DNA of 64,000 bases, taken from Mixophyes australis. Lineage: Eukaryota; Chordata; Amphibia; Anura; Limnodynastidae. The notes beneath the pieces are model-generated. The model was not told where the DNA came from and ran no database searches. It saw nothing but the letters and a program-made list of their open reading frames with translations. Position numbers and translations under genes: made by a program. Shown here piece after piece: positions 21,720 through 33,734 of the stretch (within the stretch, counting starts at the first letter, position 1; each line of letters starts with the position of its first letter). The stretch lies in NCBI GenBank assembly GCA_036250195.1, contig JAVHZZ010000002.1, forward strand, positions 278,834,960 through 278,898,959, written 5' to 3'.

Positions 21720-22600
21720 GTACAGCCAATACCAAAAGATACATACATACCGCACTCTTATCGCATGCGCTCGCTGCGCTAACCACGGGACCCAGTGGAC
21801 AATATATCTGTTAGAATACTGTGATCAGTGGAGACTGAGGGCCGTGGGGGTGCAGCTATGATTATATACAGTACAGTGTTACACAGTGAACAATAGAGAT
21901 GACGTAGCTTGCTTCTATAGGTCCAGACAAGGGTGGTTCCAGGGTAAACGGGTCATAGGCCGATTCAATCTAAGGAATCCAAAGGTGGGGGTCATCTCTC
22001 CAGGGGATGAGCTCCTTTCTTCCCGCCAATGCTCCAGTTACAATTAGCATTTCATAGCCAGCATCATACAAAGGTTTATTCCCTAACATCAATAACTAGA
22101 GTATGCAATATGCGATCTCTTCGGCAATGGAACCGGACAGCTGTTGATGATTAGGGTTTTAATATGATACTAGGCATGATACCTTTCCTATAACCTGAAC
22201 CTTGAATATCACTGAAGTGTACATATAATCATATTATACAAACTAATAATAAACCGAATACTATCTGCTCATAAATTACAGTGTAACGGAACCAATATGA
22301 ATATGAATTATATAGATAACTAAATGTTGTAATGCGAGTGTGTGCGTGCGTATTTTACCGTGTGATCGCACTACGCGCTGTGTTAGGTGGCGTACGGATA
22401 TGTGTTACGTGGCGTACGCATCGCAATCGCACGGCAAAACAGTATTAACCAATGTATTTTCGTTCATCCAATTATATGTTCCGTTAACAAAATGAACCTT
22501 GGTCTCTCTGTATATCTATATGTATATTATATATATACATACATACATACATACATACATAGATGGCGCCAAATTAAAATCAAGTCCCAATGTAGTTCAT
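21720..22600. other. CpG-rich block with PBS-like motif, unclassified
   Basis: CpG-dense tandem phrases (GTGTTAGGTGGCGTACGGAT and GTGTTACGTGGCGTACGCAT) occur at about 22380-22422. A (TACA)n tract is at 22533-22560, followed directly by TGGCGCCAAATT at 22564, which resembles a lysine-tRNA primer binding site. It might be a retroelement LTR and leader, but no gag or pol follows. Confidence 0.25.
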
Positions 22601-23393
22601 ATATTGCACCCGACCACTTCTTATATACAAGCGGCTGCTATGTTGCAATCATCCGGATGGTAGGTCCGGCAAAGAAATTCTAGAAAGAAGAAGAAAACAA
22701 AGCACCTAATAGTGTAGTATTTCTGGAACTGTAGCTGAAATCAAGGGGTGATATTGTATATGCGTACCGAATATATTTTTAATTAGGTGTATTAAAGTTG
22801 TGGTCTTCACAGACTGCACCTGGATACTGTCCAAGGCTCCATACCATATATAAGAAACATTAAACAACAATAGTGTGATATTGCCCAGCACCGAAAACAC
22901 CCCATGTACGTGTTTATGCGTACCAGATTGAAGATGAATATCGCTTATCTGTAATAATACCTCAGACCTCTTGAACTCCCTATTTACCTCATAAAATAAA
23001 ATAAAAGACTGTATGGTGTAGTATATTTATACATCCAATTTAATAGTAAAACACATAATATGCACTCACATTTATAACAATAAAATGGGGCTTATCTGGA
23101 TTTCTTTAGGAAATCTGTATGCTGTAGTATTCCCATGTAATCATTTCTCGCAACTAATAACAGTAATGGAAACATTGGAGAAGATGACACACTTTTACAC
23201 GCTTTCAAGTTTGTCAGTGTTTCAACCTCACTCGGAACTGAAATTCTCTTCCTTAAGTCTGGCGGGTGTTGTGGGAATATTACAGCATGCAGTGTACAGA
23301 TTACAGACTATTAGGCGCCTTCCTTTCTTCTTTCTATAAAATATATATTGGCCAACTACTCTTTATAAATTAGTACTTCTTCACAATGCTCCC
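22601..23393. other. Unassigned sequence
   Basis: No gene, RNA gene or repeat boundary was recognised. Confidence 0.4.
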
Positions 23394-23553
23394 AAGCTTA
23401 ACCCCTTCAACCTGTGGCCCTCCAGGTGTTGTGAAACTACAAGTCCCAGCATGCCCTTCCAGCTATCAACTGGTTGTCTACCGGCAAAGCATGCTGGGGC
23501 TTGTAGTTTCACAACACCTGGAGGGCCGCAGGTTGGACAGGCCTGCTTTAGAG
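23394..23553. mobile_element. Palindromic MITE (intact relative of 1619-2546)
   Basis: Arms of about 60 bp (CAACCTGTGGCCCTCCAGGT ... CAAGTCCCAGCATGC) are near-perfect inverted copies across a ~40-bp centre. They match the split copy at 1619-2546. No target duplication was resolved. Confidence 0.85.
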
Positions 23554-23749
23554 CATACCCATTTTTCCTCCTGCACTTTGACACTATCATCCCTGGATAG
23601 ATATTGCTGTGGTCTCTGTACATTTTATTGGTCTATTTATTATTAAACGGTGATAGAAAATCTATTTACAAAAACATTTTCACCAGGGCAGCTGAGCAAC
23701 AATCAACTCCATAATGGTTCTGGCTGCCAGTGGTAAAACTGAACTCTGT

Positions 23750-24060
23750 GGGCCTGAGTCATTAAGGCAAAAAAGGAGTAAATGTTCTCTGGGACAAACC
23801 ATGTGACAATGCAAGGGGTGCAAGTTGGTTTATTATTTTGCACATAAGTTAAATACTGGCTGTTTTTTCATATAGCACAAAAATAATTGATAGCTTTATT
23901 ATTACGCTGAAATTTAAATTTGATCTAGGACATGTCCTGCCCCAAATATAAACCTGTCCCCACATTTTAAATTTACCTCCCCTTCTAATGCAACATGGTT
24001 TTGCCCAGGTGCAAATGTTACTCCTTTTTTATGCTTTGCTCTCCTTAACGACTCAGGCCC
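23750..24060. mobile_element. MITE with GGGCCTGAGTCATTAAGG termini
   Basis: The left end GGGCCTGAGTCATTAAGG mirrors the right end CCTTAACGACTCAGGCCC. The inner arms also carry related AAAAAAGGAGTAA / TTACTCCTTTTTT blocks. The terminal style suggests a Harbinger-related MITE, but the flanking 3 bp differ (TGT versus TGC). Confidence 0.75.
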
Positions 24061-25037
24061 TGCGAGTCTATGCGCATACGCAGTTGAACTGAAAGCTCAG
24101 ACTTGGGCATCCAGTCCTACTTTTGTTAAAAATTAAAAAGAGAGGAAACTATTTAAAAAAGAATAGAATAAAAAAAACTTAGAAAATAATATCTTATTTC
24201 TGTTCATAAAGTTAAATTTAGAAAAAAAAAATGTAATTACATAATATAGTATTTTTTTCTTGTGTTGACGAGGACAACGGCGGTACATGCAAATACCCAT
24301 GGTTTGTATGGGAAAGCTTTGCCAGAGGCTCCCAGTGAAGGCGATCACTGGCACTGCCTGGCCTAGGGACTTTCTTAAATAGGGAGAAAGCCCTAAATCC
24401 AGCAAAAACCTAATTTTAGCTGGGTTTTGGGCTTTTCTACCTATAATAAAGTTTCTTTTAAGAAGTTACGTTATTATGGGTGTGAGAGCCTAGAAAAAGA
24501 TAAAAGGCGCTGCAGTTATATTCGAAACAATTGCAGTAGTTATATTTTGCAGTAATAACATTGTGGAGATATTAATAGATTTTTGATGGCATGATGTTAG
24601 ATTAACATGCTGAACCCTTTCAAATATTGATACTACTTGTACGTGTTTACTATATTCATGCGTAGCTAGTTAATTGCACCGTGGAAAGTACAGAAGTCTA
24701 GTTTGCATCTAATCTTTGTGTAAAATTAAGGCTACCAACCCTGCCTCAACGTATCTAAAGAACTAGTTGAATAGCACACTCACGGCATAATCTCGCCAAC
24801 GAGCTGAAGTTTAATGTTCCAGTCTAGTCTTGAAGCGATAATTTTATCTAACAGTACAGAAAGGCACAGAGCTTGGTATATAATGTGAGCTAAGAGAAGA
24901 CAGCGGACAGTGTTAGATAAGCATTTTGGTCATAATGCGGTAGAGAGAACGCAAGTTATACATACAGTATATTCTCCATCTTGTCAGCGCAGTTATTTCC
25001 TACCTCTTCTACGTCTTGCTGGAGCTGGCGTACATTA
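24061..25037. other. Unassigned sequence
   Basis: AT-rich sequence with no recognisable coding or structured feature. Confidence 0.4.
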
Positions 25038-25063
25038 TCATAAATGAGAAATCTCAGTGCTGT

Positions 25064-25323
25064 CAGCTCTGCTCCGAAGAGCAGAGCTGAACAGCGCATG
25101 TGTGGAGGGATCATGTGATCCCTCCCTGTCAATCACAGCTCTCTCTCTGCAACGATAGTTGCAGAGACAGAAAGGGGATCTTTGTGCGCATGTCCAGTTC
25201 TTGGAACTGGACATGCGCAATTGAAGAATGAAGAGAAGACCTGGAGACAACGCTTCCGAAGAGGGGAGTAAGTATAATTTTTTACATCACAGAAACAGCA
25301 GTTTTTCGGAACTGCTGTTTCTG
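25064..25323. repeat. Array of five perfect hairpins
   Basis: Five consecutive perfect inverted repeats occur: 25064-25073/25080-25089 (10 bp, GC-rich), 25104-25113/25116-25125 (10 bp), 25144-25153/25158-25167 (10 bp), 25186-25200/25204-25218 (15 bp) and 25290-25303/25310-25323 (14 bp). Loops are 2-6 bp. A near-identical phrase (CATAAATGAGAAAT and CATAAATGTGAGAAAT) flanks the array as a direct repeat at about 25039 and 25336. It encodes no protein. It is most likely a structured MITE. Confidence 0.85.
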
Positions 25324-25351
25324 TGCAGGGTTGTACATAAATGTGAGAAAT

Positions 25352-26906
25352 AGTTCATTGCGATAAGGATTGAAAACTATTTTTCACTTTATGTTAATAT
25401 TGATAAATGTGCCCCATAGATATGGAAAGTTGGATAAGGGTGGCGTGATTTTTTCTAATGTGACAAATAGAAGATACATTTGTATGGGTGGGATCATTTA
25501 TGACACAGTGCAAGTCCACCGATACTGTGTGCTGCCAATCGGTTCCAAATATCTATAAATTATGTGCTGAGAATAACCTAGTGCGCATTTAAATTTGAAG
25601 TCTTAATGGGCAGATATATCTGCTATGATATGACTATATGATTACTGACTACAACAAAAACACCAATTCTACTGGAAAGAGGCCAGATACTATGCTCTCT
25701 CCACCATATATTACAGAAATTAATAGACAGTACCAATAGGACTACTACACTCAGAAATACATTGCCAGGTATTAGAGTAAATATATTATGATAACATAAA
25801 GAAGTGTTTACAGTTATAATTAACTTGGTATTTTGTAAAGGTAAAACACACTCCAAAATGAAGTTATTAACAGTTTTTCATGAATATAACATCTTATAAG
25901 TTTATGGTATTAAATGGTACATTAAAATAAAATGGTTATGTAAAACAATATGATTTTTAAGTATGTTTTATACAATATACATTGGGCCTGATGCTGAGTT
26001 GGACGTACACCCGGTTGCATAATATAAAATATGATAATTAACACATTGCATGCCCACAGAGAGTGCGGCTATGTTTGTGCATGCAGACTGGCCCCAATCT
26101 GACACTTGCACTTCCTTGTGACTGGAGAGACAGAATGGAGGAGGGAAGGTGCAGTCTAACCTAGGGAGAGTACAGTAAGGGCATGTTCACACCAATGTAG
26201 CAGTAATAGACCAGCATGGAGACTCATAGCACTGTCAGGAGCCATATCTTTAGCACCTGCCCTCTAGCATGCTGATGAGTATAACAATTAGCACTATTAG
26301 CGAGTCATTTCAGCTTGGATGACTGCAAATTCGTCTCTGAAGCTGATAGGTGCTTTCAGCAGTGATCACATATTGGATTATGTGTACAGATTTTTAAAAA
26401 TAATTTTTTGCTATTTTCATTCGTACACAAGGAGTAAATGTGTTTTGTTGTTATCAAAAGAAATGTTAATGTGCTTATACAGGGTTGTGTATATGCATAT
26501 GTTGGTGTATGAATGCCTGACAAAAACCTGGGGTATATGCTGAAATTACGCCCAACATTCGTCCATTTCCGCATCAAGCCCTTTATAGCAAACCAAATGA
26601 AGGTGATGACCCGTTTATGGAAATAAATAGGGAATTTTGGGGAGCATTATGAGAGAAAAAATGTTTTAGCTTTCAATCATGTTATCTCAACTGCTATCTG
26701 TTAAATAAACTAAGGCACTTTACATTTGGCTGTGCATAGTGTCTTCCATCGCATGTTGACAGTAACTTTGACAACCTAAATTATGTATCATTTATCCCAA
26801 CGACATACAGAATTTGTATACACACAACCACTCTTTCAAGCTGGTACTGGACTGCATGTACCTTGGTGAACCATAGGCACATAAGCTACTGTAATATGAA
26901 TACATA
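25352..26906. other. Unassigned AT-rich sequence
   Basis: No gene or clear repeat was recognised. Confidence 0.4.
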
Positions 26907-27114
26907 GGGGCATATTCAATTGTCGGTGGGGTCGCCGAAAAATCCCGTGGTAAGCGCACGATTACTGTTATTACGGTTGTCGTGCATGGAAAATCAGTTA
27001 ATATGGTAATTAACTCGCTGGATTTCAGCTCGCGGCTAAAATCCAGCTAGATTTTACCATATTAACTTTAATAGTTTTTACGCCACGTAACTTTTTAAGA
27101 ATTGAATATGCCCC
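26907..27114. mobile_element. Harbinger-type MITE, GGGGCATATTCAATTG family
   Basis: The termini GGGGCATATTCAATTG and GAATTGAATATGCCCC are inverted repeats. ATA directly flanks both ends (26904-26906, 27115-27117). The interior holds paired blocks such as GGATTTCAGCTCGCGGCTAA. Confidence 0.8.
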
Positions 27115-27267
27115 ATAGAATGTAAAGTAACTGTGCTCCATCTGCACACCCATGTGTGCATATTCTAATGCTATTGGAAGGCTGCAAGAATCTTTATAAA
27201 ACATACAAGAACAAATGTACAAAATTCCAGCAATTTTAAGCATGTTTCTGTTATCTTAACACTTTTG

Positions 27268-27545
27268 AGAAACATATAACATAGTTGTTGAGGTTGAAAA
27301 AAAGACACCAGTCCTTTAAGTTCAACCTATTTTGGATCTCCTGTGATCCCTTTCTTATATATTAAATTGATCCAGATAAAGCAACTGCCAAACTGTTTCT
27401 GACCCAAAATGTTAGTCCTACTTCTCCCTGGATCCACTACTGTCCTTCATTTTAATTAACTGTGTATAACCCTTTCTGCTAAAAATTTGTCTAAACCTAA
27501 AACATTTTAACTGAATTGAGATGATAATGCTACTGACTACAACTG
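27268..27545 (-). mobile_element. CR1-type LINE 3' fragment
   Basis: Read in antisense, GAGGTTGAAAAAAAGACACC, AAGTTCAACCTA and TAACCCTTTCTGCTAAAAA are phrases typical of 3' regions of amphibian CR1-like LINEs. No coding part remains. Family assignment is from memory of such repeats, not from a search. Confidence 0.45.
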
Positions 27546-27769
27546 CATCACTTTTTGGTTTAAAAATATCATGTTACATATTTTCACAATATTACATTAT
27601 ATATAACCATTTTATATTAGGTATATAAATTAGGAAGGAGCACTAAACCTAATACAGTGTGCCTTACATTAGAATGGTACAACATGATTTTCAGTACTAC
27701 ATAGAGGGCAAAATCTTTATATTTTACATCTGAGGAAGTATAGGTGCTGTAGGATTTAAGCAGAAGAGC

Positions 27770-28620
27770 TTAAATCACATATATAGATGTTTGGCTTATA
27801 TGCTTATATAGATTCACACACATATGGACAAGACTGTGGTTCTCTAGGCCTGCCAACTGAGCATTCAGATTTGCTGTGGCCCAGTTTAGGATTTTCAAGA
27901 GGACACTGCAAAACAGAGTGGCCACGCCGATGGACTTTGCAGGAGACAAGTCAGCAATTTCACTGGTAATAATACTGGCAGCATTCTTACCAATCACAGC
28001 ACTGACTGTATCTTCTGTCTTGATCCATCACCCAAGCAGCGGTTGGAGATCAGGCAGGCAGGCAGTCAACATTGTTGGATATTCACATGTGCTCAAACCC
28101 TCTTCACACAATAGAGACAGATGAGTAAAAGCAAGTTTACTAGATGTTTGTGATTGCTGGTCAAAAGGTGCTGCATGACATTCTGGTCTACTAGCATATG
28201 GATGGCAGTAAAAGATGGTTGCACCTTAGACAAGCTCTCTGCCCTACCACCCATATAATCATCTTCTCACAAAAGTTACAAATCTGTGAAGCCATTTGGA
28301 AATTGAAAGGTTGTTCAGAGGAGTGTCATCATGCAAAGGGCAGTGTTGTTTTAAAGATCTACTGGAATATCAGCTCAATTCAGTTGCTGGACCCAGAGAG
28401 TTCAATGGACATTGCTGTTTTCACCTCTGTCCTCTGAAGTCCACAGCCTCCTTCAGCTGCCGGCATACAATGAACATGTTGAACAAGTGTCCAGCAGTGA
28501 GAATGATAACAAAGAAAATTTGCCAGGCAGACAGCAGCTCCAACTTTGTGGATGACCAAAGGATTGCCCATGCATCACAAGATTGAATGCCTTTTCGTCA
28601 GTACCTTCAGTTAAAATAAA
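27770..28620 (-). pseudogene. Unrecognised coding-like remnant
   Basis: On the minus strand there are open stretches with non-random composition. 27770-27997 reads IGKNAASIITSEIADLSPAK and SIGVATLFCSVLLKILNW. Near 28460-28580 another frame reads AWQIFFVIILTAGHLFNMF and QLKEAVDF. Stops and frameshifts separate them. It may be an old retropseudogene or a decayed transposon gene. I do not recognise the family and cannot exclude chance. Confidence 0.25.
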
Positions 28621-29063
28621 TGGTTAAGGACAATGATGGTTGTTAGCATCTGTCTTGGCATTTCTTCAGTTGCTGGTTCATCTTTCATGTCTCCACTCAA
28701 CCATACCACACTAATAGCTGCACAGAAATGCTAGTCATCTATGGTTACTTTAATATTAAAGGCGCCATACACTTACCCCACCTCCAGCTGCAATTGTGAT
28801 TCTGCAACCTTATGTATCAATTGGTCCCAACACCTGATACATAATTTAAGCTCATTTGCATAGGATCATCTTTAACTTCTGTTTCACATCACTGTCAGTG
28901 CCGTAAATAGACATTTTAGTGCCCTGGGCGAGACAGGGCACCGGCGGCCCCCTTCTAAGTGGGAGTAACATTTGTCAAGTGGGTATGGCCAACCTAATAT
29001 GGGGGTGTGGCTAGCACTTTACTGAAAGAAATTCTGTTACACATATTTGCAAATACATGATAT

Positions 29064-29066
29064 ACA

Positions 29067-29109
<43 letters not shown>
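29064..29109 (+). repeat. (AT)n microsatellite
   Basis: About 22 AT dinucleotides followed by a short CA run, inside the hAT element. Confidence 0.95.
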
Positions 29110-29110
<1 letters not shown>

Positions 29111-29427
29111 GCACACACACACAGTGGTGGGATTCAAATAAATTAACAACCGGTTCTCTACCCTAGTGACCATTTAAAGCATGCAAAAATATATACCGAA
29201 AGGTATTCCAATATTTCATGCACTTAATACTCAAATAAGAACAGTAACAGAGATACACAAAACTAGATTGCTATAAGAAAGAGTTTTAAATTTTTTTTAA
29301 AAAAAATATTAAAGAATATCTTAACTGACAAAAATCTGTTATTTAATATTATATTCATATTATGGCACAGTAATGCCCCCAGTTCATATTATGCCAGAGT
29401 AATGGCTCTCTTCATCACACTGTACCA

Positions 29428-29550
29428 TGTAGTCTTCCTTTGCCCCTCAAAGCAGTGCGATGCAGCTTCCTTTGCCCCTCAAAGCAGTGCGATGCAGCTT
29501 CCTTTGCCCCTCAAAACAGTGCGATGCAGCTTCCTTTGCCCTTCAAAACA
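29428..29550 (+). repeat. ~32-bp minisatellite
   Basis: The unit CTTCCTTTGCCCCTCAAAGC plus AGTGCGATGCAG is repeated about four times. Confidence 0.9.
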
Positions 29551-29872
29551 CTGCGAGATGTAAAAAGGTGCTTTGGGCAATAGAGAATGCACTATTTTAA
29601 CCATAAGGGGGAACACTAAAATCTAATTTCAATAACTACAATGTGCCTTTAGCTATTTAGTTCTAACAATCTTTAGAACTGGCACTTGTATGAAATGTAG
29701 AAGATAATGCTCAGACCATTTAATAAATATTTATATCAGTTCTACCTAAACAAGGTGTTTGTTCTTTTGTCATTAATTTACAGAGGGGAGGAGGGCAATA
29801 TTAGATCTCCCATAGCTATAAATATTGAATACGGGGAGAGAGGGAGAGAAAAAGAGAGAGGGAGAGGGATCA

Positions 29873-30022
29873 GCCTTTTACTTCCACAGTGAACGCATGT
29901 GCATTCCACTAAGAGGAAGTTCCGCATTTGGAACGCAAACTTGTATTCCAAATGCCGAACTTCCTGTCAGTGGAACTTGCGTTAGTGGAATGCACATGCG
30001 TTCACTGTGGAAGTAAAAGCCT
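29873..30022. repeat. Long palindrome inside the hAT element
   Basis: The arms starting CTTTTACTTCCACAGTGAAC and ending in its reverse complement GTTCACTGTGGAAGTAAAAG are about 60-70 bp and nearly perfect, with a further inverted core (TTCCGCATTTGGAA / TTCCAAATGCCGAA). Confidence 0.88.
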
Positions 30023-30120
30023 GTAGATACAGAGCCGAGTAGCGGGCGGCTGCTGCACCCCCTTGTCGCCCTGGGCGACGGCACCGCCCACACATGCCTA
30101 GTTACGGCTCTGATCATTGT

Positions 30121-31452
30121 ATGTTATTTGTATCATGATCCCCTTGTTCTACAGCTCAAAGTAGTACGTTGAACCTTTATAAAGGAAGATAATAAGTTTT
30201 CATTGCCTTATATAAATGTGATATTTGTTATAATGGTGTTGAGGGCAAAAAGGGGCATCTCATAAATAAAAACATTTTAAAAACACAACACATTAACATG
30301 TTTGGCATGCAGACTTTTTCCTTTATATCTTTTGTGCTTTATCTGTAGATTCCGCATGTAGCCACTAGTTTGGCAGTAGACCCAATAATATTTTCCTTGA
30401 GAAGTACTAACCTGGAACGTTTAGCAAATGAATGAATCAACTAAACATGAGTTACTTACTTTTTAAAAAAAATGTATCTGAGCAGCTCGTGGTCGCAAAT
30501 TGTGACATTTTCCTTTTAAAAAGACTGAATGTAAAGTCAGACTAACAACAAAACAATGCATTTGGACACCATGCTTCATTCATGAAAATAGAAAATTTTA
30601 GGTTGATTCATAAACTGCCACTCTCATCGAAACAATTCTCCAATTTGACCAAAATATTAGTCCATATGGATTGATTGCAATAATAAAAAAAAAAAGCTTT
30701 AGGGTCATCCTGGAAAATAATCCTTCTTCGACGTTACACTACAACTTCTTTTACAATATTTAGGCTTAGACAAAAAGTTAATTCAATGTACATGTAAAAA
30801 TCTCTATCATTGCTAGACAGTTATACAGTGTACACATGAGACTGTTACGGTGCAGAGTATTTGTGCATGGCCCACCATGTACTCAAAACTGTGTCAAAAC
30901 AAAACAAATATACAAAAATTAATAATGAACATACTTCTCAACATTAGTGTTGATCCATACACTACTTATTGATATAAAGGAATAAACATAATGAGCACTA
31001 CATTGAAGTTTATTTGTAGCAACAATAGCTGCCATGGGTAATTTGAATTTTTGTCCCCTCTCTGACCCTCATAAATACTCAGAAAAGCACATTTGCAGTG
31101 GTTCACCAATTCTGCCTTTACAAGATATTTGCCTGGAGGATGTATCATATGGGGGGAAATGAAGCAAGCAGAGACGTACGCAAGGCTCTGATTTTATTCA
31201 ACACTAACTTTGTTGCATAGATACCTGGCTTTTTTATGCAACACAGCACATTCATTTTAAATCTTTACTCATCACCAGTATAAGAGGAAAATGTTTATAA
31301 TCAGAGCATTGGTTAACAGAACTGTTCTACATTGATACTGGCCTAATATTAATATATTATGTATACACAAACACACATGTACTGCAAGAAATGGAAATCT
31401 ATTCCCTTTGAGCTAGGTGGCACGCAGATGCCGATAGCTGCCCTAACTCATT
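30121..31452. other. Unassigned sequence
   Basis: AT-rich sequence with no gene or repeat boundary recognised. Confidence 0.4.
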
Positions 31453-31643
31453 ATTTAATCCTCTCTTCAGTATGTTCATACAAAAAAACACTTTAGCCAG
31501 AAAGTAACTATAGATGTGTAGTTTGATTATTATGTATTAACATATAGTCATATTAATACATAGTTTGATTACTATACCTATATAGTTACTTCGTGGCTTA
31601 AGTGATTATTTGTATGAACATACCGAAGAGAGGATTATTTTTA
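31453..31643. mobile_element. Palindromic MITE (~190 bp)
   Basis: The left arm TAATCCTCTCTTCAGTATGT ... AAGTAACTATA is mirrored by the right arm TATAGTTACTTCG ... ACATACCGAAGAGAGGATTA. Arms are about 65 bp at roughly 90 percent identity. Confidence 0.8.
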
Positions 31644-32159
31644 AAGCAGTACTCCCAACATAAAAAATATATATTTTGTTCCCTTTAAAACTGCTACTTA
31701 AGTACGTTTCACACAGGCATCTAATAATCATTATTTAGCTGTCCTTCTACAAATCATTATCTTCTTTCCAAAATCTATCTGGAGGGCACAAAGTATGGCT
31801 GCCAATCACAAACAGTCTCACAGCACATCAAATGAAGGTAGGAGGGGAGAGGAGAAGAGGGAGGATTTTACAGTACACTGAGATGAGAGGGGCCTTCCAA
31901 AGCTTCTTTGTTCACTGCATGGCATGCCAGGCGACTGTGGGTGCCAGGGTAGTAACATGATATGATGCAGAATTATACATAATTCATTTACAGCCCAAAG
32001 AAACAAACCAAGGAAAAATGGTAAATACCAAGATTCTTCTTATGGTCTGCAACAGTGAACAAAAACAGAAAAAAAAACACCTCATTGTTCATGAGATTTG
32101 CTGCTTTAAATGATTCCATTCCTTCAAACAGACATCAATTACACCAATGTTTAAAAAAA
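31644..32159. other. Unassigned sequence
   Basis: No gene was recognised. Several A-rich runs occur just before the DIRS terminus. Confidence 0.4.
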
Positions 32160-32512
32160 ATAAAAAATACATTTTTGCACTTACCGTAAAATGTCTCTCT
32201 CTTAACACAGGTGGGGGACACTGCTCACCATGGGATAGAGAGGGCGCTGTGTGGAGTTAGGCACTAAAAAGACCTGTTTGTCCTGCTCCCATCCCCTCTA
32301 TGCCCCCTCTCAGCAGAGATATCAATTATTTATCTTACAAAGCCACAAGAGAGGTGCAACACAATCAACAGAACGCTCATGAACCATTAGAAACAACACA
32401 CAAGGGTGGAATCACAGTGTCCCCGAATTGTGTTAAGAGAAAAACATTTTACTTACCGTAAAATGTAAGTACAAAAATGTTTTCTCTTGCACATACAGTT
32501 GGGGAACACTGC

Positions 32513-33700
32513 TCATAATGGGGACGTTCCAAAGCTGCCCCTCATGGGTGGGAACACGCAACCTGAGCTGCGTGCAAAACTTTTTGGCCAAACTGTGCCT
32601 CCAAAAACACAAGACATGAAAATGATAAATTTAGTGAATATGTGGACAAACGACCATGTGGCTGCCCGACACAACTGCTCGACTGAGGCCCCGTGCCCCG
32701 CTGACCAGGAAGTACCAACTGACCCAGTGTAGTGGGCCATGAGGCCCTCAGGAACCGGAGACCCGTGAGAAACATAGGTCTGACTAACGGTAGCCATTAT
32801 CCACCTGGCTATAGTTTGCTTCGTGCCACGTTTTTGAGCATCATACAGAACCAAGAGAAACGGTCTTGTGAACTGCAGACGAACGAACCACATAGGCCCG
32901 TAAGACTCTGACCACATCCAATTCCGTCAAAGAGCCCTGACTGTTGGATGCAGGCTCTCTAGACAACGTCGGGATCACTATATCCTGGTTTATATGAAAT
33001 TTGCATACAACTTTTGGTTGAAAGAAAGGCAGAGTTCTGAAGACAGCCCTGTTTTCATGAAAACCCAAGAAGGGAGCTCTGCAGGAAAGTGCTGCCAACT
33101 CTAACACACGTATTGCCGAAGAAATTGCCAATAAAAATAAATCGAGAAGCTTGAAGGAAATAGATTCCAGCGGTTCAAACGGCGGTTTCTGTAATGCAGT
33201 TAGGACCTAGTTTAGGTCCCAAGGAGCCACCAGAGGAACAAAGGGTGGCAGAACATGCAAGACCTCCTGGAGAAAAGTCTGTACCTCTGGCAGTAGAGCC
33301 AGACACCTCTGAAAATAAGTTGACAGGGCCGACACCTGTACCTTAAGGGATACCAGCCACAAACCCTTATCCAAATCGTCCTGAAGGAATGCGAACACTG
33401 TGGCTAAACGGAAAGGAGGAGGTTGACACACACTTCTGCTCATACCAATCTATATGTCTTCAAGACCCAATAATTTCTCTAAAATGTTGGTTTTCTAGCC
33501 TTTATCATTGTGTGAATGATACTATCTGAGAGACCCTTACATCGGAGTATTAAGGTTTCAACCTCCAGGCCGTCAAAGCCAACCGTGCTAGGTCCTGATG
33601 AAAAAACGGACCTTGGCTGAGCAGATCTTCCAAGGTGCGCCGTTTGTCATGGTGAAAAAAATCTGTGTAGCATGGTCTTATTGGCCAATCAGGTGGCAGA
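32513..33700 (-). pseudogene. DIRS tyrosine recombinase
   Basis: The N-terminal part reads ATVFAFLQDDLDKGLWLVSL and ALLPEVQTFLQ. The middle part reads LTELDVVRVLRAYV. The C-terminal part reads TIARWIMATVSQTYVSHGSP and GASVEQLCRAATWSFVHIF. These match DIRS-family recombinases. Several frameshifts separate the parts. In an active copy this enzyme would join the circular cDNA to the chromosome. Confidence 0.85.
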
Positions 33701-33734
33701 AGAATGAGTTTGACTCCTTTGTGTCTGATCTTAT

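Larger units (their letters stand above)
28896..30112. mobile_element. Non-autonomous hAT element (1217 bp)
   Basis: The left end CAGTGCCGTAAATAGACATT mirrors the right end ATGCCTAGTTACGGCTCTG, and GCCCTGGGCGA recurs inside both. The flanking octamers ATCACTGT (28888-28895) and ATCATTGT (30113-30120) match at seven of eight positions, the hAT signature. The interior holds a (TA)n tract, a four-copy minisatellite and a long palindrome, with no transposase. Confidence 0.85.

Noticed and set aside
25064..25323. CRISPR array or tRNA cluster
   Set aside because: The hairpin stems differ from each other, there are no constant repeats with unique spacers, and no cloverleaf with conserved tRNA boxes is visible. 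The genome is also eukaryotic.
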